From NCBI RefSeq assembly GCF_025200715.1, contig NZ_CP104143.1, forward strand, positions 1,798,001 to 1,862,000: DNA of 64,000 bases, in the 5' to 3' direction. Positions 1 to 9,764 of this stretch are shown here, one piece after another. Numbering within the stretch: the first letter of the stretch is position 1; every line of letters begins with the position of its first letter. The notes under the pieces are model-generated. The model saw only the letters and a program-made list of their open reading frames with translations, was not told where the DNA came from and searched no databases. This DNA comes from Rhizobium sullae. GTDB lineage: Bacteria > Pseudomonadota > Alphaproteobacteria > Rhizobiales > Rhizobiaceae. Both the position numbers and the translations under genes were made by a program.

Positions 1-760
1 CGGACGGTGCGTGATCGGGATCCTCATGCGTCTCGATGAAGACGCCTGCTACGCCGACGGCGACGGCCGCGCGTGCCAGCGTCTCGACGAACTCCCTCTG
101 CCCGCCGGTCGAGCCGCCCTGCCCGCCGGGTTGCTGCACCGAATGGGTGGCATCGAAAACGACAGGGGCGCCCATGGCCGCCATGATCGGCAGCGAGCGC
201 ATGTCCGAGACCAGCGTGTTGTAGCCGAAGGAGGCCCCGCGCTCGCAAAGCAGGATGTTCGGATTGCCGGTGGCATTCAGCTTGCCGAGGACGTTCATCA
301 TATCCCAGGGTGCCAGGAACTGGCCCTTCTTCACATTGATCGCCCGGCCCGTCTTGGCGGCGGCAACGAGGAGGTCCGTCTGGCGGCTGAGGAAGGCCGG
401 GATCTGCAGGATGTCGACGACCGGCGCGACGGCAGCGCACTGCTCTTCCGTATGAATGTCCGTCAGCACCGGAAAACCGAATTCCTTCTTGAGGTCGGCA
501 AAGACTTCCAGCGCCTTCTCAAGGCCGATGCCGCGCTGAGCGGACAGCGAGGTCCGGTTCGCCTTGTCGAAGGACGACTTGTAAACCAGGCCGATGCCGA
601 GCATTTTGCACAGCTCGCTCAAAACGCCGGCCACCATGAACGCATGCTCGCGGCTCTCCATCTGGCAGGGCCCGGCAATCAGTGACAGCCTGCCGCTGTT
701 GGAAAAGACGACGCGGCCGGCACCTTCGCCGACTGCGACTTCGGAATTCGTATTGCTCAT
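1..760 (-). CDS. kdsA: 3-deoxy-8-phosphooctulonate synthase, partial (C-terminus beyond left edge)
   Basis: Cytoplasmic enzyme that condenses arabinose 5-phosphate with phosphoenolpyruvate to make Kdo-8-phosphate for the lipopolysaccharide core. About 253 N-terminal residues are present. Visible family motifs include AGPCQMES near residue 30, the KSSFDKANR stretch, [34 protein letters not shown] and the late [11 protein letters not shown] run. The reading frame stays open to base 1, so the stop lies outside the window. The ATG at 760 overlaps the TGA of the upstream VOC gene in an ATGA junction, which implies translational coupling. Identification is firm; only the missing end is unknown. Confidence 0.95.
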   Translation of the reverse strand, partial: MSNTNSEVAVGEGAGRVVFSNSGRLSLIAGPCQMESREHAFMVAGVLSELCKMLGIGLVYKSSFDKANRTSLSAQRGIGLEKALEVFADLKKEFGFPVLTDIHTEEQCAAVAPVVDILQIPAFLSRQTDLLVAAAKTGRAINVKKGQFLAPWDMMNVLGKLNATGNPNILLCERGASFGYNTLVSDMRSLPIMAAMGAPVVFDATHSVQQPGGQGGSTGGQREFVETLARAAVAVGVAGVFIETHEDPDHAPS

Positions 761-1635
761 TGGGTCTCCTCGAAGGCGAAGATCGCACCCTGGCCGGGCG
801 CCGGCTTCACCAGGACTCTGTTGTTCTTGCGTGTATAGGTCATCCCGTTATCAGCCAAAAGCGCTTCTGTCACGGCAAGATCGGTGGTGCGGAAAACGAT
901 AGCGCTGCCTCTCAGCCCCTTATCTGCGGTTAACGGCAGCGAATCGAAATAAGCCTCCATCCCTTCCGGCGACAGCAGGCTAATCCTGGTATTCGCTGAC
1001 GCGATCGCCACGCCGAACGGCGTCCGCTCGATTCCCGTCGTAGACACGGCCAACTGAAGAAACGAGCCGAAAGCTTCAGGCTCCGGCGCGCTTAGCACGA
1101 TCTCCGAGATACCGGTTGCGCCATTCGCATGCTTTTCCAGCGCGCTGCGATCGGCCGGAAAGGCGTTGATGCGCTGGCAGGCGAAGAGGAAGAAATCCGG
1201 CACCCGAAGATCGGCGGCAAAGGCAAGCTTGAAAGTCCCCGTCGATTGCGACCCGTCCGGCATCTTGATCAGGCGCGAAAACTCCAGCATGCCGCCGCCG
1301 CTCTTTCTCGCCCGCACGAAGTGCGCATGATCGGCGTCCGCGTCTTCCGTGGCGAACACGGCCGCAGAGAATCCGTCATTGCCGCAGCGGAAGCGAAAGG
1401 CTTGGTCGCGCGCCACAAAGACGTTTCCGTGCCGCACTGCCTCTTCACATTCCTTCGCGCTAGCAACGCCAAGCGGCTCGAGATAGGTCTTGTCGGAGAA
1501 GAAAACGCAGGCATTCACCGTGCCGAAAGGATGACGGCCCTCGGCGGCAACCGTGAACCCCAATCGTCCCAGTCGATCCCGCGCGAGATCGATGTTGGTG
1601 ACAGGCAGAACAAGATGATCCAGCGGATGCGGCAT
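757..1635 (-). CDS. VOC (glyoxalase-like) family protein
   Basis: A 292-residue protein whose N-terminus ([20 protein letters not shown]) is the typical first beta-alpha-beta unit of a vicinal-oxygen-chelate fold, followed by a second half that suggests paired modules of the glyoxalase-like type. The substrate is unknown. The start at 1635 is chosen over an upstream in-frame ATG (1689) because GGAGA lies just ahead of it and family similarity begins there. Its stop overlaps the kdsA start by four bases, so the two are probably one operon. A metabolic link to Kdo synthesis is not evident; co-transcription may be incidental. Confidence 0.8.
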   Translation of the reverse strand: MPHPLDHLVLPVTNIDLARDRLGRLGFTVAAEGRHPFGTVNACVFFSDKTYLEPLGVASAKECEEAVRHGNVFVARDQAFRFRCGNDGFSAAVFATEDADADHAHFVRARKSGGGMLEFSRLIKMPDGSQSTGTFKLAFAADLRVPDFFLFACQRINAFPADRSALEKHANGATGISEIVLSAPEPEAFGSFLQLAVSTTGIERTPFGVAIASANTRISLLSPEGMEAYFDSLPLTADKGLRGSAIVFRTTDLAVTEALLADNGMTYTRKNNRVLVKPAPGQGAIFAFEETQ

Positions 1636-1777
1636 GGCGTCACGTCTCCGTTTCCTGTGCCGAAAGATGTGTGCCGGGTATCTCGGCATTGCAAGCCGGG
1701 CGCCCTATCCGGCAAACAAAAAGTTTCGAAAACGAACACAGTTGAGGGGAAATTTTACGAAAATTTAGGTACTTGCG

Positions 1778-1792
1778 GAACACATATGGAAC
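1778..1792 (+). promoter_or_regulatory. SOS box (LexA operator) upstream of lexA
   Basis: GAAC, seven bases, GAAC. This is the complement of the alphaproteobacterial LexA operator GTTC-N7-GTTC, with both half-sites perfect, 50 bases before the lexA start codon. It fits autorepression of lexA. Confidence 0.9.
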
Positions 1793-1803
1793 ATATAGTG
1801 TCT

Positions 1804-1818
1804 GTTCTGGCTTTGTTT
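1804..1818 (+). promoter_or_regulatory. second, imperfect SOS-box-like site
   Basis: GTTC, seven bases, GTTT: one mismatch to GTTC-N7-GTTC, in opposite orientation to the perfect box and starting 26 bases after it. It could be a lower-affinity LexA site closer to the transcription start, or chance. Confidence 0.45.
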
Positions 1819-1841
1819 CACGAAACTGGGGTTAAACTTCG

Positions 1842-2558
1842 ATGCTGACGCGCAAACAACAGGAGCTTCTCCTCTTCATACATGAGCGCATGAAAGAATC
1901 CGGCGTGCCGCCGTCCTTTGACGAAATGAAGGATGCGCTGGATCTCGCGTCCAAATCCGGTATCCATCGGCTGATTACCGCTCTGGAAGAGCGCGGTTTC
2001 ATTCGCCGCCTACCGAATCGGGCTCGCGCGCTTGAAGTGATCCGGCTTCCGGAAGCCTATAGCCCGAGCATTCAGCCCCGCCGCGGCTTTTCGCCGAGCG
2101 TCATCGAGGGCAGCCTCGGCAAGCTGCAGCCTACGGCCGTCCCGCCGAAGCCGGCGAACGAAGGAAATAACAGCTCCGTTTCGGTTCCCGTCATGGGCCG
2201 GATCGCGGCAGGCGTTCCAATCTCGGCGATCCAGAACAACACACACGACATCAACGTTCCAGCCGACATGCTCGGCTCCGGCGAGCACTACGCGCTCGAG
2301 GTCAAGGGCGATTCGATGATCGAGGCTGGTATCTTCGACGGCGACACGGTCATCATCCGCAACAGCAGTACCGCAAACCCCGGCGATATCGTCGTGGCCC
2401 TGGTCGACGACGAGGAAGCGACGCTGAAACGGTTCCGTCGCAAGGGTGCTTCGATTGCGCTCGAGGCCGCAAACCCGGCCTACGAAACCCGCATCTTCGG
2501 ACCAGATCGCGTCAAGGTTCAGGGCAAACTCGTCGGCCTCATCCGCCGTTATCACTGA
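1842..2558 (+). CDS. lexA: LexA repressor
   Basis: SOS-response repressor and self-cleaving serine peptidase, 238 residues, the usual length for rhizobia. An N-terminal winged helix-turn-helix (about residues 1-65) carries the LexA-like [13 protein letters not shown] and [15 protein letters not shown] segments. The C-terminal S24 domain shows the Ala123-Gly124 cleavage bond in [10 protein letters not shown], catalytic Ser158 in VKGDSM and Lys196 in EATLKRF. DNA damage and RecA filaments would trigger self-cleavage. A perfect SOS box and one imperfect box sit upstream, so autoregulation is expected. No functional gene follows; the downstream DNA holds a convergent, broken comEC remnant. Confidence 0.98.
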   Translation: MLTRKQQELLLFIHERMKESGVPPSFDEMKDALDLASKSGIHRLITALEERGFIRRLPNRARALEVIRLPEAYSPSIQPRRGFSPSVIEGSLGKLQPTAVPPKPANEGNNSSVSVPVMGRIAAGVPISAIQNNTHDINVPADMLGSGEHYALEVKGDSMIEAGIFDGDTVIIRNSSTANPGDIVVALVDDEEATLKRFRRKGASIALEAANPAYETRIFGPDRVKVQGKLVGLIRRYH

Positions 2559-2559
2559 C

Positions 2560-3145
2560 CGGCGGCGCATCGCCGGCAAAGTACCGCTGCGCCAATCATA
2601 GGCGCGGTGGCGGCTCTTGGGACGATCGAGTTTCTCGAAGGCGGTTGTGATTTGTGCTGCTCCGCTTCCAAAGCGCAATTCAATAGCGCCGGCTTTCCGA
2701 AAGGTTTCGCCCGTGAAGGGCATCGCGCCGGATCGGCAGAGCGCAGCCTGACCGGCGCAACGACGATGTCCGCGGTATGGCAAGCAGGACCAAGACAGGA
2801 CGCATTGTCAAGCACCGTCAGCACGGGCGACCAAAAGCGTCGAGACTGACACGATCGTGGTGCCAATATGCCGGAACTTCGTGCGCAGCGGAGTAAGCAG
2901 CGGGAAGCCGGTGACTGCTACCGGAAAGTACCAGCCCGGCAGCCTGCCACGCCGATGTCGCCACCCATGAGGATACCGTCCTTGCGGTCGCGATCCAGAT
3001 CGAACCCGAAACCGACCACCCTCCATTGCAGCGCGTCGAGCCCGAAGGGCATCAGTAGCATGGCAATCAATCCCGCAGGCATGATGCGGAAATGCGCAGC
3101 GTGCTCGTTTTCAACTCCGGCCTGCACCCAGCCCGGCGGCACCTC
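2560..3145 (-). pseudogene. comEC: ComEC/Rec2-family 3' remnant, multiply frameshifted
   Basis: Pieces of a ComEC-like C-terminus read in order on the minus strand but in alternating frames. About 3142-2960 gives a segment ending IAMLLMPFGLDALQWRVVG; about 2960-2808 (shifted frame) gives TGFPLLTPLRTKFRHIGTTI; about 2815-2720 (first frame again) gives CHTADIVVAPVRLRS; about 2750-2610 (shifted again) gives TGETFRKAGAIELRFG and SRHRAYDWRSG, the usual ComEC end. No single frame is open across it and the N-terminal two thirds are absent. ComEC is the inner-membrane DNA uptake channel. The identification comes from remembered family features, not a search. Confidence 0.7.
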
Positions 3146-3414
3146 TTAATACAACCCCGAATGCAGCCAACGGGCGTTTCAGCAACAATAATCGATTGAA
3201 AAAAGCCAAAAAAATTGGATTGCCAAAAGCCGAATTAAATCATTGGCTTCCGTTATGCGCCTCCGGCATCGCAGGAGTGTCTAAAAGTTGATACTGCGAT
3301 GCACAAAATGGCGCCACGGTAACTTGGCATTGGCGCCGTGATCATATAGCTATCGGAGAGGACGCTTAACCCTATGGCGCTTTTATGGCGCCGCCGCCAG
3401 TTTGGAGGATCAGC
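3146..3414 (+). promoter_or_regulatory. gltA upstream region with repeated TGGCGCC motif
   Basis: AT-rich around 3180-3240, then three copies of TGGCGCC (3309-3315, 3331-3337, 3386-3392) and a partial TGGCGC at 3375-3380 before the gltA ribosome-binding site GGAGG at 3404-3408. A TATAGC hexamer near 3346-3351 could be a -10 element. Nothing else coding is seen. Confidence 0.4.
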
Positions 3415-4704
3415 ATGACGGATCAAAGCGCAACAATCAAAGTCGGCGACAAAACCGCCAATCTTTCCGTGAAAAGCGGAACGATCGGTCCGGATGTCAT
3501 CGATATTGGTGCACTGTACAAAAACACCGGTTCCTTCACCTACGATCCTGGTTTCACCTCGACCGCTTCCTGTGAATCGAAGATCACATATATCGACGGC
3601 GATGAAGGCGTTCTGCTGCATCGCGGCTACCCGATCGAACAGCTTGCCGAGCACGGCGACTTCCTGGAAGTCTGCTATCTGCTGCTTTACGGTGAACTGC
3701 CGACGGCCGCGCAGAAGAAGGACTTTGACTTCCGCGTCACGCATCACACCATGGTGCACGAGCAAATGTCGCGCTTCTTCACCGGCTTCCGCCGCGACGC
3801 GCATCCGATGGCCGTCATGTGCGGCTGCGTCGGCGCTCTGTCTGCCTTCTACCACGACTCGACGGACATCACCGATCCACATCAGCGCATGGTTGCAAGC
3901 CTGCGCATGATCGCCAAGATGCCGACGATCGCGGCCATGGCCTACAAGTACTATATCGGCCAGCCCTTCGTTTACCCGAAGAACGATCTCGACTACGCCT
4001 CGAACTTTTTGCGCATGTGCTTCGCGGTTCCTTGCGAAGAATATGTCGTGAACCCGGTCCTTTCACGCGCCATGGACCGTATCTTCATCCTGCATGCCGA
4101 CCACGAGCAGAACGCATCGACCTCGACGGTCCGTCTCGCCGGCTCCTCGGGCGCCAATCCGTTCGCCTGCATCGCAGCCGGCATTGCCTGCCTCTGGGGT
4201 CCGGCTCATGGCGGTGCAAACGAGGCGGCCCTCAACATGCTTTCGGAAATCGGCACGGTCGACCGCATTCCGGAATATATCGCCCGCGCCAAGGACAAGA
4301 ACGATCCGTTCCGCCTGATGGGCTTCGGTCACCGCGTCTATAAGAACTACGATCCGCGCGCCAAGATCATGCAGAAGACGACGCATGAGGTTCTCGCCGA
4401 ACTCGGTCACAGGGACGACCCGCTTCTCGAAGTCGCGATGGAACTGGAACGCATCGCGCTGACCGACGAATACTTCATCGAAAAGAAGCTCTATCCGAAC
4501 ATCGACTTCTATTCCGGCATCACGCTGAAGGCACTCGGCTTCCCCACGACGATGTTCACCGTACTCTTCGCGCTGGCACGCACCGTCGGCTGGATCGCCC
4601 AGTGGAACGAGATGATCGAAGATCCGCAGCAGCGCATCGGCCGTCCGCGCCAGCTCTATGTCGGCGAGCCGCAGCGCGACTACGTTCCGGTTTCGAAGCG
4701 TTAG
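3415..4704 (+). CDS. gltA: Citrate synthase (type II)
   Basis: First enzyme of the TCA cycle, condensing oxaloacetate with acetyl-CoA; 429 residues, the usual length of the hexameric, NADH-sensitive bacterial type. Motifs around the catalytic residues are intact: [28 protein letters not shown] with the first active-site His, [15 protein letters not shown] with the second, and [10 protein letters not shown] with the Asp. The start at 3415 is preferred over an in-frame ATG at 3385 because GGAGG lies six bases upstream. In rhizobia I recall gltX lying directly upstream; here it is missing and a comEC remnant occupies the space. A strong terminator follows. Confidence 0.98.
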   Translation: MTDQSATIKVGDKTANLSVKSGTIGPDVIDIGALYKNTGSFTYDPGFTSTASCESKITYIDGDEGVLLHRGYPIEQLAEHGDFLEVCYLLLYGELPTAAQKKDFDFRVTHHTMVHEQMSRFFTGFRRDAHPMAVMCGCVGALSAFYHDSTDITDPHQRMVASLRMIAKMPTIAAMAYKYYIGQPFVYPKNDLDYASNFLRMCFAVPCEEYVVNPVLSRAMDRIFILHADHEQNASTSTVRLAGSSGANPFACIAAGIACLWGPAHGGANEAALNMLSEIGTVDRIPEYIARAKDKNDPFRLMGFGHRVYKNYDPRAKIMQKTTHEVLAELGHRDDPLLEVAMELERIALTDEYFIEKKLYPNIDFYSGITLKALGFPTTMFTVLFALARTVGWIAQWNEMIEDPQQRIGRPRQLYVGEPQRDYVPVSKR

Positions 4705-4770
4705 GCCGCTTCCTCCCGAAACAAAACCCGGTCAGGGATCCAGTTCTTGACCAGAGTGCGAAATATCAAC

Positions 4771-4818
4771 AGCCGCAAAAGCCGGTCGAGAACGCCGGCT
4801 TTTGCGGCTGGTTTTTTT
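4771..4818 (+). terminator. Rho-independent terminator of gltA
   Basis: Perfect 15-bp stem (4771-4785 with 4795-4809), nine-base loop, followed by seven T at 4812-4818. It ends gltA transcription. Confidence 0.93.
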
Positions 4819-4920
4819 GTTCACAATTCCCTTGAGTTTTCAGGCGATCCGACTTTGTCGCGAACCTTAAGGATCCTTGCAGCAACCCCATTTCTGCGAT
4901 GGGTGGAAAGCGCCAGCCGG

Positions 4921-6165
4921 CTAGGAAACCCGCTTGGACGCGCACCGATCGATAAAAGCCGCGAAAAGTGCCGCCAGTAGCGCGAGCGATGCCGATATCA
5001 GCAACATGCCGAGCAGCGTATGGACCGCGCCTGACTCCTTGAGAAACAGACCGGCGGTGGAGGCTATGAGCGCTCCGCCGGCGATTGACATCGCGGCGGC
5101 CAACCCTGCGGCAGTGCCCGCGAGATCGGCACGGACGGACATCACGCCCAAGTTGGCAGCGGGCATCGTCAACCCATTGCCGATGCCGATAAACATGCAA
5201 GGTCCGAAGAACGCCAGAACGTGGGTGATGCCCGACATCGACAGGCTCAGGCCGACCAGCAGCCCCATGCAAGTCAAGAGACGTGCAACAACAATGGTGG
5301 CGTTTCGTGGGTTTCGGGACCCGTAGCGGCCAGCCAAATAGCTGCCCAGGATGAAGCCAGCCGGAACCATTCCCATGTAGAATCCCAGCTTCGCGCTTGA
5401 TCCGTCAATGGCCAACGGCGCGCCTCCCAGGAAGATATAAAGTGTTCCCATGGAGCAGGCCATGCACAGGGTGTAGGCCCAGAAACCGGCCGCGCCCAAG
5501 AGATGCATGTATGAAGCAAGGTAGTTCCTCGTCGATTTCGCCGAGGGTATGGCGGTTTCTCTCAACTCCCGCATGGACGGGGCCAGGATCGCCGCACCGA
5601 ACATCGCAAGAACGGCGAAGATCGCCCGCCATCCGAACAGTTCGTCCAACACCCCGCCAAACGTAGGGCCGAGCATGGGCGCAATTGCCCATCCCATGGC
5701 GGCGTAACCAATTCTGCTTGCGGCTTCGCGTTCGCCCGATGTTTCCTTGATAACGACGAGAGCGACGGAAAAGCAGGCAGAGATGGACGCTTGCATCGCT
5801 CGAAACAGAAGGAAAACGCCAATATTGGGCGCAAGGGCACAGCCAACGGACGCGACGACGAAGATGGAAATTGCCATCAATGCAACGGGCCTGCGTCCAT
5901 AGCGATCCGACATTGCGCCTGCGATGAGGTTCGTCAGGGCGCTGACAATCGCATAACCGGCAACCGAAAGGTTGACGAGCGTGAAATCAGCTTGGAACGT
6001 GGCGGCAATGTTCGGAAGCGACGGCAAGATCATATTCACCGGCAACGCCGAGAGTGCCGTAAGTAGGATAAGAATTGTGCGCCGGGGCGTAGCCGCAGCC
6101 GAAGTCACGACCGGGTTTCCGGCGCTCTGTTTGCTGGGAACCTGAATGGGATTGTCGCTCATCAT
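4921..6165 (-). CDS. MFS drug-efflux transporter, Bcr/CflA-like
   Basis: Inner-membrane proton-driven exporter of 414 residues with about twelve hydrophobic segments. MFS motif A (DRYGRRPVAL) follows helix 2, and the antiporter motif C appears as AMGWAIAPMLGPTFGG in helix 5, the pattern of the DHA1 Bcr/CflA group that includes bicyclomycin and chloramphenicol exporters. The substrate cannot be read from sequence. Start 6165 (ATGATG tandem) is chosen because similarity begins after it; a longer frame to 6267 would add 34 unrelated residues, and the Shine-Dalgarno is weak. It stands alone between gltA and lpxB. Confidence 0.85.
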   Translation of the reverse strand: MMSDNPIQVPSKQSAGNPVVTSAAATPRRTILILLTALSALPVNMILPSLPNIAATFQADFTLVNLSVAGYAIVSALTNLIAGAMSDRYGRRPVALMAISIFVVASVGCALAPNIGVFLLFRAMQASISACFSVALVVIKETSGEREAASRIGYAAMGWAIAPMLGPTFGGVLDELFGWRAIFAVLAMFGAAILAPSMRELRETAIPSAKSTRNYLASYMHLLGAAGFWAYTLCMACSMGTLYIFLGGAPLAIDGSSAKLGFYMGMVPAGFILGSYLAGRYGSRNPRNATIVVARLLTCMGLLVGLSLSMSGITHVLAFFGPCMFIGIGNGLTMPAANLGVMSVRADLAGTAAGLAAAMSIAGGALIASTAGLFLKESGAVHTLLGMLLISASLALLAALFAAFIDRCASKRVS

Positions 6166-6437
6166 TGTTTGTCCATCTTGCCAGTGGGGATTATGGAAAT
6201 CTGACGAGGCGCGGCCCCAATTTCGGGCATAAAAAAAGGCCCCGTCAGGAGCCTGCTTACCGCGCATGGGTGCTTTCGCCGGGTGGTTATACCATCCTGC
6301 CCATGCGCTCCATCACCACTACGAGAACCATTGTGATATTCATTCCATCGTAGCTAGACGCAAAGTTGCATGTCGTCAATGACTGCTCTGCTACATGTCT
6401 GTGAGCGGCCGATGCCACAATGCAGTTGGGCACCCGG

Positions 6438-7601
6438 TCAGAAATGGCCGTTTTTTTTCTTGTTCAGAAGGTCGAGAACGACGTCAGCCGCCCGTTCCCC
6501 CGGCGGCTTTTCCGTCTGCATGCGTTGCCACACAAAGTCGAAACCTTCAATCATTGCGCGCCGCTGGAGTGTGTCGCTGGAAAGCCTCTCCATCCAGCGT
6601 GCCAGGCTGGCGCCGCGAACGACCTCGTTGATATATTCCGGCACGACGGCGTAGTCAGCGATCAGATTCGGGATTGCGCCAGTCCACGTTTTGATACGCC
6701 GCGTCATCATCGTGATGATCCAGTCTGTCTTGTAGACCGAGACTGTCGGCACGCCTGTAAGTGCAAGCTCGAGGATGACGGTCCCTGACGCAGCCATTGC
6801 CGCATCAGCCTCCGCGAAAGCCTGCCATTTCTGTTCATTTCCAGTCAGGATCTCAGGTTTCGTTTCCCAGTCCTTCACGATGTCGCGAACCATCGATTCT
6901 CTGCGGCTGACCGTCGGCATCAGGAAACGCACGTCGCCGTTGCGCGCCACCAGTTCATTCACGGCCTCGCGAAAATAGGGAAGCAGCTTCGTGATTTCCG
7001 ACGAGCGCGATCCGGGCAGCAGCATGATCGTCTTCCGGCCTTCGGCGTCAGTCTGGAGCTTTTCTGCCCGGCGGCGCCGAGCGCCAATTAAATCCGCATC
7101 CGCCGTCAGCCGGTGGCCGACGTAGGTCGTTGGCGGTCCGCCAAGTTGCTCCATAACTGCGGGCTCGAACGGCAGAACGGCCAGCACATGGTCGACGTAA
7201 CCCAGCATCTGCTGCGCACGATATTCCTTCCACGCCCATACGCTGGGGCAGACATAATTGACGATCGGTAGCTCCGGCAGGGCTTCGCGGACACGGCTGG
7301 CAACGCGATGGGTGAAATCCGGGCTGTCGATGATGACCAGGATATCGGGCTTTGCCGCAATGATCGCGGCCGCCGTCTGCCTGATGCGGGCGACAAGCTT
7401 CGGCAATTTTCCGAGCACCTGGGTTATGCCCATGATCGAAAGCTCGGAGAAATCGAAGAGCGATTTCAGCCCCTGCGCCTCCAGCGCGTCGCCGCCGACG
7501 CCGACCAGTTCGACCCCGGCATGTCTGCGCTTCAGGGCCGCCACGAGATCGGCGCCGAGAAGATCACCGGAAACCTCGCCTGCCACGATCGCGATCTTCA
7601 T
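6438..7601 (-). CDS. lpxB: Lipid-A-disaccharide synthase
   Basis: GT19 glycosyltransferase at the inner face of the inner membrane. It joins UDP-2,3-diacylglucosamine to lipid X to form the lipid A disaccharide. The 387-residue protein shows the N-terminal IVAGEVSGDLLGADLV, the central PSVWAWKEYRAQQM and the donor-site LLPGSRSSEI, all family hallmarks. The ATG at 7601 overlaps the lpxI stop (ATGA), so translation is probably coupled; an in-frame ATG at 7613 is possible. Last gene of the lipid A run. Confidence 0.96.
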   Translation of the reverse strand: MKIAIVAGEVSGDLLGADLVAALKRRHAGVELVGVGGDALEAQGLKSLFDFSELSIMGITQVLGKLPKLVARIRQTAAAIIAAKPDILVIIDSPDFTHRVASRVREALPELPIVNYVCPSVWAWKEYRAQQMLGYVDHVLAVLPFEPAVMEQLGGPPTTYVGHRLTADADLIGARRRRAEKLQTDAEGRKTIMLLPGSRSSEITKLLPYFREAVNELVARNGDVRFLMPTVSRRESMVRDIVKDWETKPEILTGNEQKWQAFAEADAAMAASGTVILELALTGVPTVSVYKTDWIITMMTRRIKTWTGAIPNLIADYAVVPEYINEVVRGASLARWMERLSSDTLQRRAMIEGFDFVWQRMQTEKPPGERAADVVLDLLNKKKNGHF

Positions 7602-8479
7602 GAGAGCCCCCATGACGGCAGGCCGCGATCGAGGCCGCAGACAAAAAGTCCTGCCTCGTCGGCGGCCGTGATCACTGCTTTGCGGTCGAGTATGAGCGCA
7701 CGCCCCGCCTCGACGGCAATGCCCGCCAAGCCCGCCGCCTTGACATTCATCACCGTGGAGAGGCCGATCGACGGCAGGTCGGCGCGGACATCCTGCTGCG
7801 GCTTGCAGAGCTTGACCAGCACGCCGCGGCGGCGCGGCGATATCCGACCGGCGGCACGCAGCGATGCGACGCGCTCAAGCATGCCGTCCGTCCCTTCCAC
7901 ACCTTCGAGCGCCACGATGCGTCCGCCGACAGAGACCGCGCCCTGCCCGACGTCGAGCGCGCCAAGCGCTTCGGCGGCGGCTGCCGCCTTCAGAATATCG
8001 GTCTTGTCGTCATTTCTCGGCTGTATGGCGCCGATCGGTCCGACAGCCGCCAGCAGGTCAGGGGCGATTTCCTGCGCGCCGATGACGCGGCGGCCATCAT
8101 CCTCAATGAGCTTGATGACCATCTGCAACACCGTGTCGTCGCCGCCCGAGAGCAGCGTGCGCACAACGCCCGGCATCTTTGCGATCGTCCGCCAGGTCGG
8201 CCGTACTTCCCGCCATTCGGGACGCCTGCGAACGCCGCCCGACATGACGACGCGGGTGATGTTGTTGCGCTTGAAAAGTCCGTAGAGCGCCGCGAAATCG
8301 CCAACGCCGATGACCGCGTGGTCGTAGCCCTCCCATGACCGGTCGAGCTCGCCCTTCAGCGAAATCACGAATGGCTCCTCGCCGGCCGCCCGCGCCGCCT
8401 CTGCGACATAGGACGGCAGAAGGCCGTTTCCCGCAATGATCGCCAGACGGCCTTTGTCGGTATCACTGGCGGGAGACAA
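7598..8479 (-). CDS. lpxI: UDP-2,3-diacylglucosamine pyrophosphatase LpxI
   Basis: Hydrolyses UDP-2,3-diacylglucosamine to lipid X and UMP, replacing LpxH in alphaproteobacteria. 293 residues with the LpxI (DUF1009) start LAIIAGNGLLPSYVAEAAR, then GVGDFAALYGLFKRNNITRV and MSGGVRRRPEW. No ATG lies near the N-terminus. The only good start is TTG at 8479, two bases after the lpxA stop and preceded by AAAGG, so a TTG start is inferred. It sits between lpxA and lpxB, the arrangement that fits its role. Confidence 0.94.
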   Translation of the reverse strand: MSPASDTDKGRLAIIAGNGLLPSYVAEAARAAGEEPFVISLKGELDRSWEGYDHAVIGVGDFAALYGLFKRNNITRVVMSGGVRRRPEWREVRPTWRTIAKMPGVVRTLLSGGDDTVLQMVIKLIEDDGRRVIGAQEIAPDLLAAVGPIGAIQPRNDDKTDILKAAAAAEALGALDVGQGAVSVGGRIVALEGVEGTDGMLERVASLRAAGRISPRRRGVLVKLCKPQQDVRADLPSIGLSTVMNVKAAGLAGIAVEAGRALILDRKAVITAADEAGLFVCGLDRGLPSWGLS

Positions 8480-8481
8480 GG

Positions 8482-9300
8482 TCAGCCTTTCTGCCCTCGC
8501 GTCGGCGATGACAGCGCTCGATCGCTTTCCGCGGCAATGAAATCGAGGATCTGCATCACCGGCTCACAATCGGCATATTCGTCGCGGATGGCTGCGGCGT
8601 TGTCGCGGATCGATCCCGATCCCTCGAAAATCGCCTTGTAGGCGCGCCGCACCTTATGAATGACAGCGCGATCGATCCCTGCTCGTGTCATGCCGACGAC
8701 GTTGAGGCCGCCGAGCAAACCCGGGTTTCCGTTGAGCATGCCATAGGGAATAACATCGTAGCTGACGGCCGAAAGGCCCCCGACGAAAGCCTGACGGCCG
8801 ACGCGGGTGAACTGATGCACCGCCGATCCGCCGCCCAGAATGACTCGGTCCTCGATCGTCACATGCCCGGCAAGCATGACATTGTTGGACATGATGACAT
8901 GGTTGCCGACACGGCAGTCATGGGCGACGTGCGAATTGGCGAGAAACAGGTTGTTGTCGCCGACGATCGTCTTGCCGCCGGCATCGGCGGTACCGGTGTT
9001 CATCGTCACGCCTTCGCGGATGATGCAATTCTCGCCCACCGTCAGCGTCGTCTCCTCACCGCCGTGGTGCACACTCTGAGGATCGCCGCCAATAACCGCC
9101 ATCGGGAAAATCCGGGAGCCCTTGCCGATCTCGGTCCTGCCGGTCACCACGGCATGTGCCAGCAGTTCGACATTGTCGTGCAGAACAACCTTCTGACCGA
9201 CATGGCAGAACGGACCAACGGTCACGCCTTCGCCGATGACCGCGCCATCCTCGACAACGGCCATGGCATGAATGCGGGCGCTTGCGGCAATCGTGCTCAT
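8482..9300 (-). CDS. lpxA: UDP-N-acetylglucosamine acyltransferase
   Basis: First step of lipid A synthesis: moves a hydroxyacyl chain from ACP to UDP-GlcNAc. 272 residues, with the repeated hexapeptides of a left-handed beta-helix over the first ~190 and a helical C-terminus. [13 protein letters not shown] contains His127, equivalent by alignment to the E. coli catalytic His125, and IGGDPQS is conserved. Its ATG overlaps the fabZ stop in an ATGA junction and lpxI follows after two bases. Confidence 0.97.
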   Translation of the reverse strand: MSTIAASARIHAMAVVEDGAVIGEGVTVGPFCHVGQKVVLHDNVELLAHAVVTGRTEIGKGSRIFPMAVIGGDPQSVHHGGEETTLTVGENCIIREGVTMNTGTADAGGKTIVGDNNLFLANSHVAHDCRVGNHVIMSNNVMLAGHVTIEDRVILGGGSAVHQFTRVGRQAFVGGLSAVSYDVIPYGMLNGNPGLLGGLNVVGMTRAGIDRAVIHKVRRAYKAIFEGSGSIRDNAAAIRDEYADCEPVMQILDFIAAESDRALSSPTRGQKG

Positions 9301-9764
9301 GCCTCATCCTTACGAAGGATCATTGCACCGATATCGGCTTCCGCGGCCAATGCGCCGTCGACCTTGGCGTCGCAATGGAACTTCCAGATATTACCGCGCT
9401 GCTTCTGCTTCTTCACATGAAATTCAACCCGGTCACCCGGGATGACCGGCTTGCGGAAACGCGCATTGTCGATGGTCATGAAATAGACGAGGTTGCCGCT
9501 CGTTCCATCCTTGCGCGCACAGATCGCGCCCGCAGTTTGCGCCATGCCTTCGATCAGCAGAACGCCCGGCATGATGGGCGACTCGGGAAAGTGGCCGGTG
9601 AAATGAGGCTCGTTGGCAGTCACGTTCTTGATGCCGATCGCGGAATCGTCGCCATCGATCTCGATGATCCGGTCTACGAGCAAAAACGGATAGCGATGCG
9701 GCAGAAGCTTCATGATCTCCATGATGTCCGCCGAAGAGAGCGTCTCTTTGACCCCTTCAGTCAT
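9297..9764 (-). CDS. fabZ: 3-hydroxyacyl-ACP dehydratase FabZ
   Basis: Hot-dog-fold dehydratase of fatty acid elongation, acting on the same hydroxyacyl-ACP pool that LpxA and LpxD consume. 155 residues; catalytic His in PHFTGHFPE and catalytic Glu in [13 protein letters not shown], with the [11 protein letters not shown] lead-in. Its start overlaps the lpxD stop by four bases and its stop overlaps lpxA, so the lpxD-fabZ-lpxA block is tightly coupled. Confidence 0.97.
   Translation of the reverse strand: MTEGVKETLSSADIMEIMKLLPHRYPFLLVDRIIEIDGDDSAIGIKNVTANEPHFTGHFPESPIMPGVLLIEGMAQTAGAICARKDGTSGNLVYFMTIDNARFRKPVIPGDRVEFHVKKQKQRGNIWKFHCDAKVDGALAAEADIGAMILRKDEA

Noticed and set aside
2010..2783. 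A 257-codon minus-strand frame through lexA
   Set aside because: Only its first part (2610-2783) looks real and belongs to the comEC remnant; the remainder is the lexA antisense strand.
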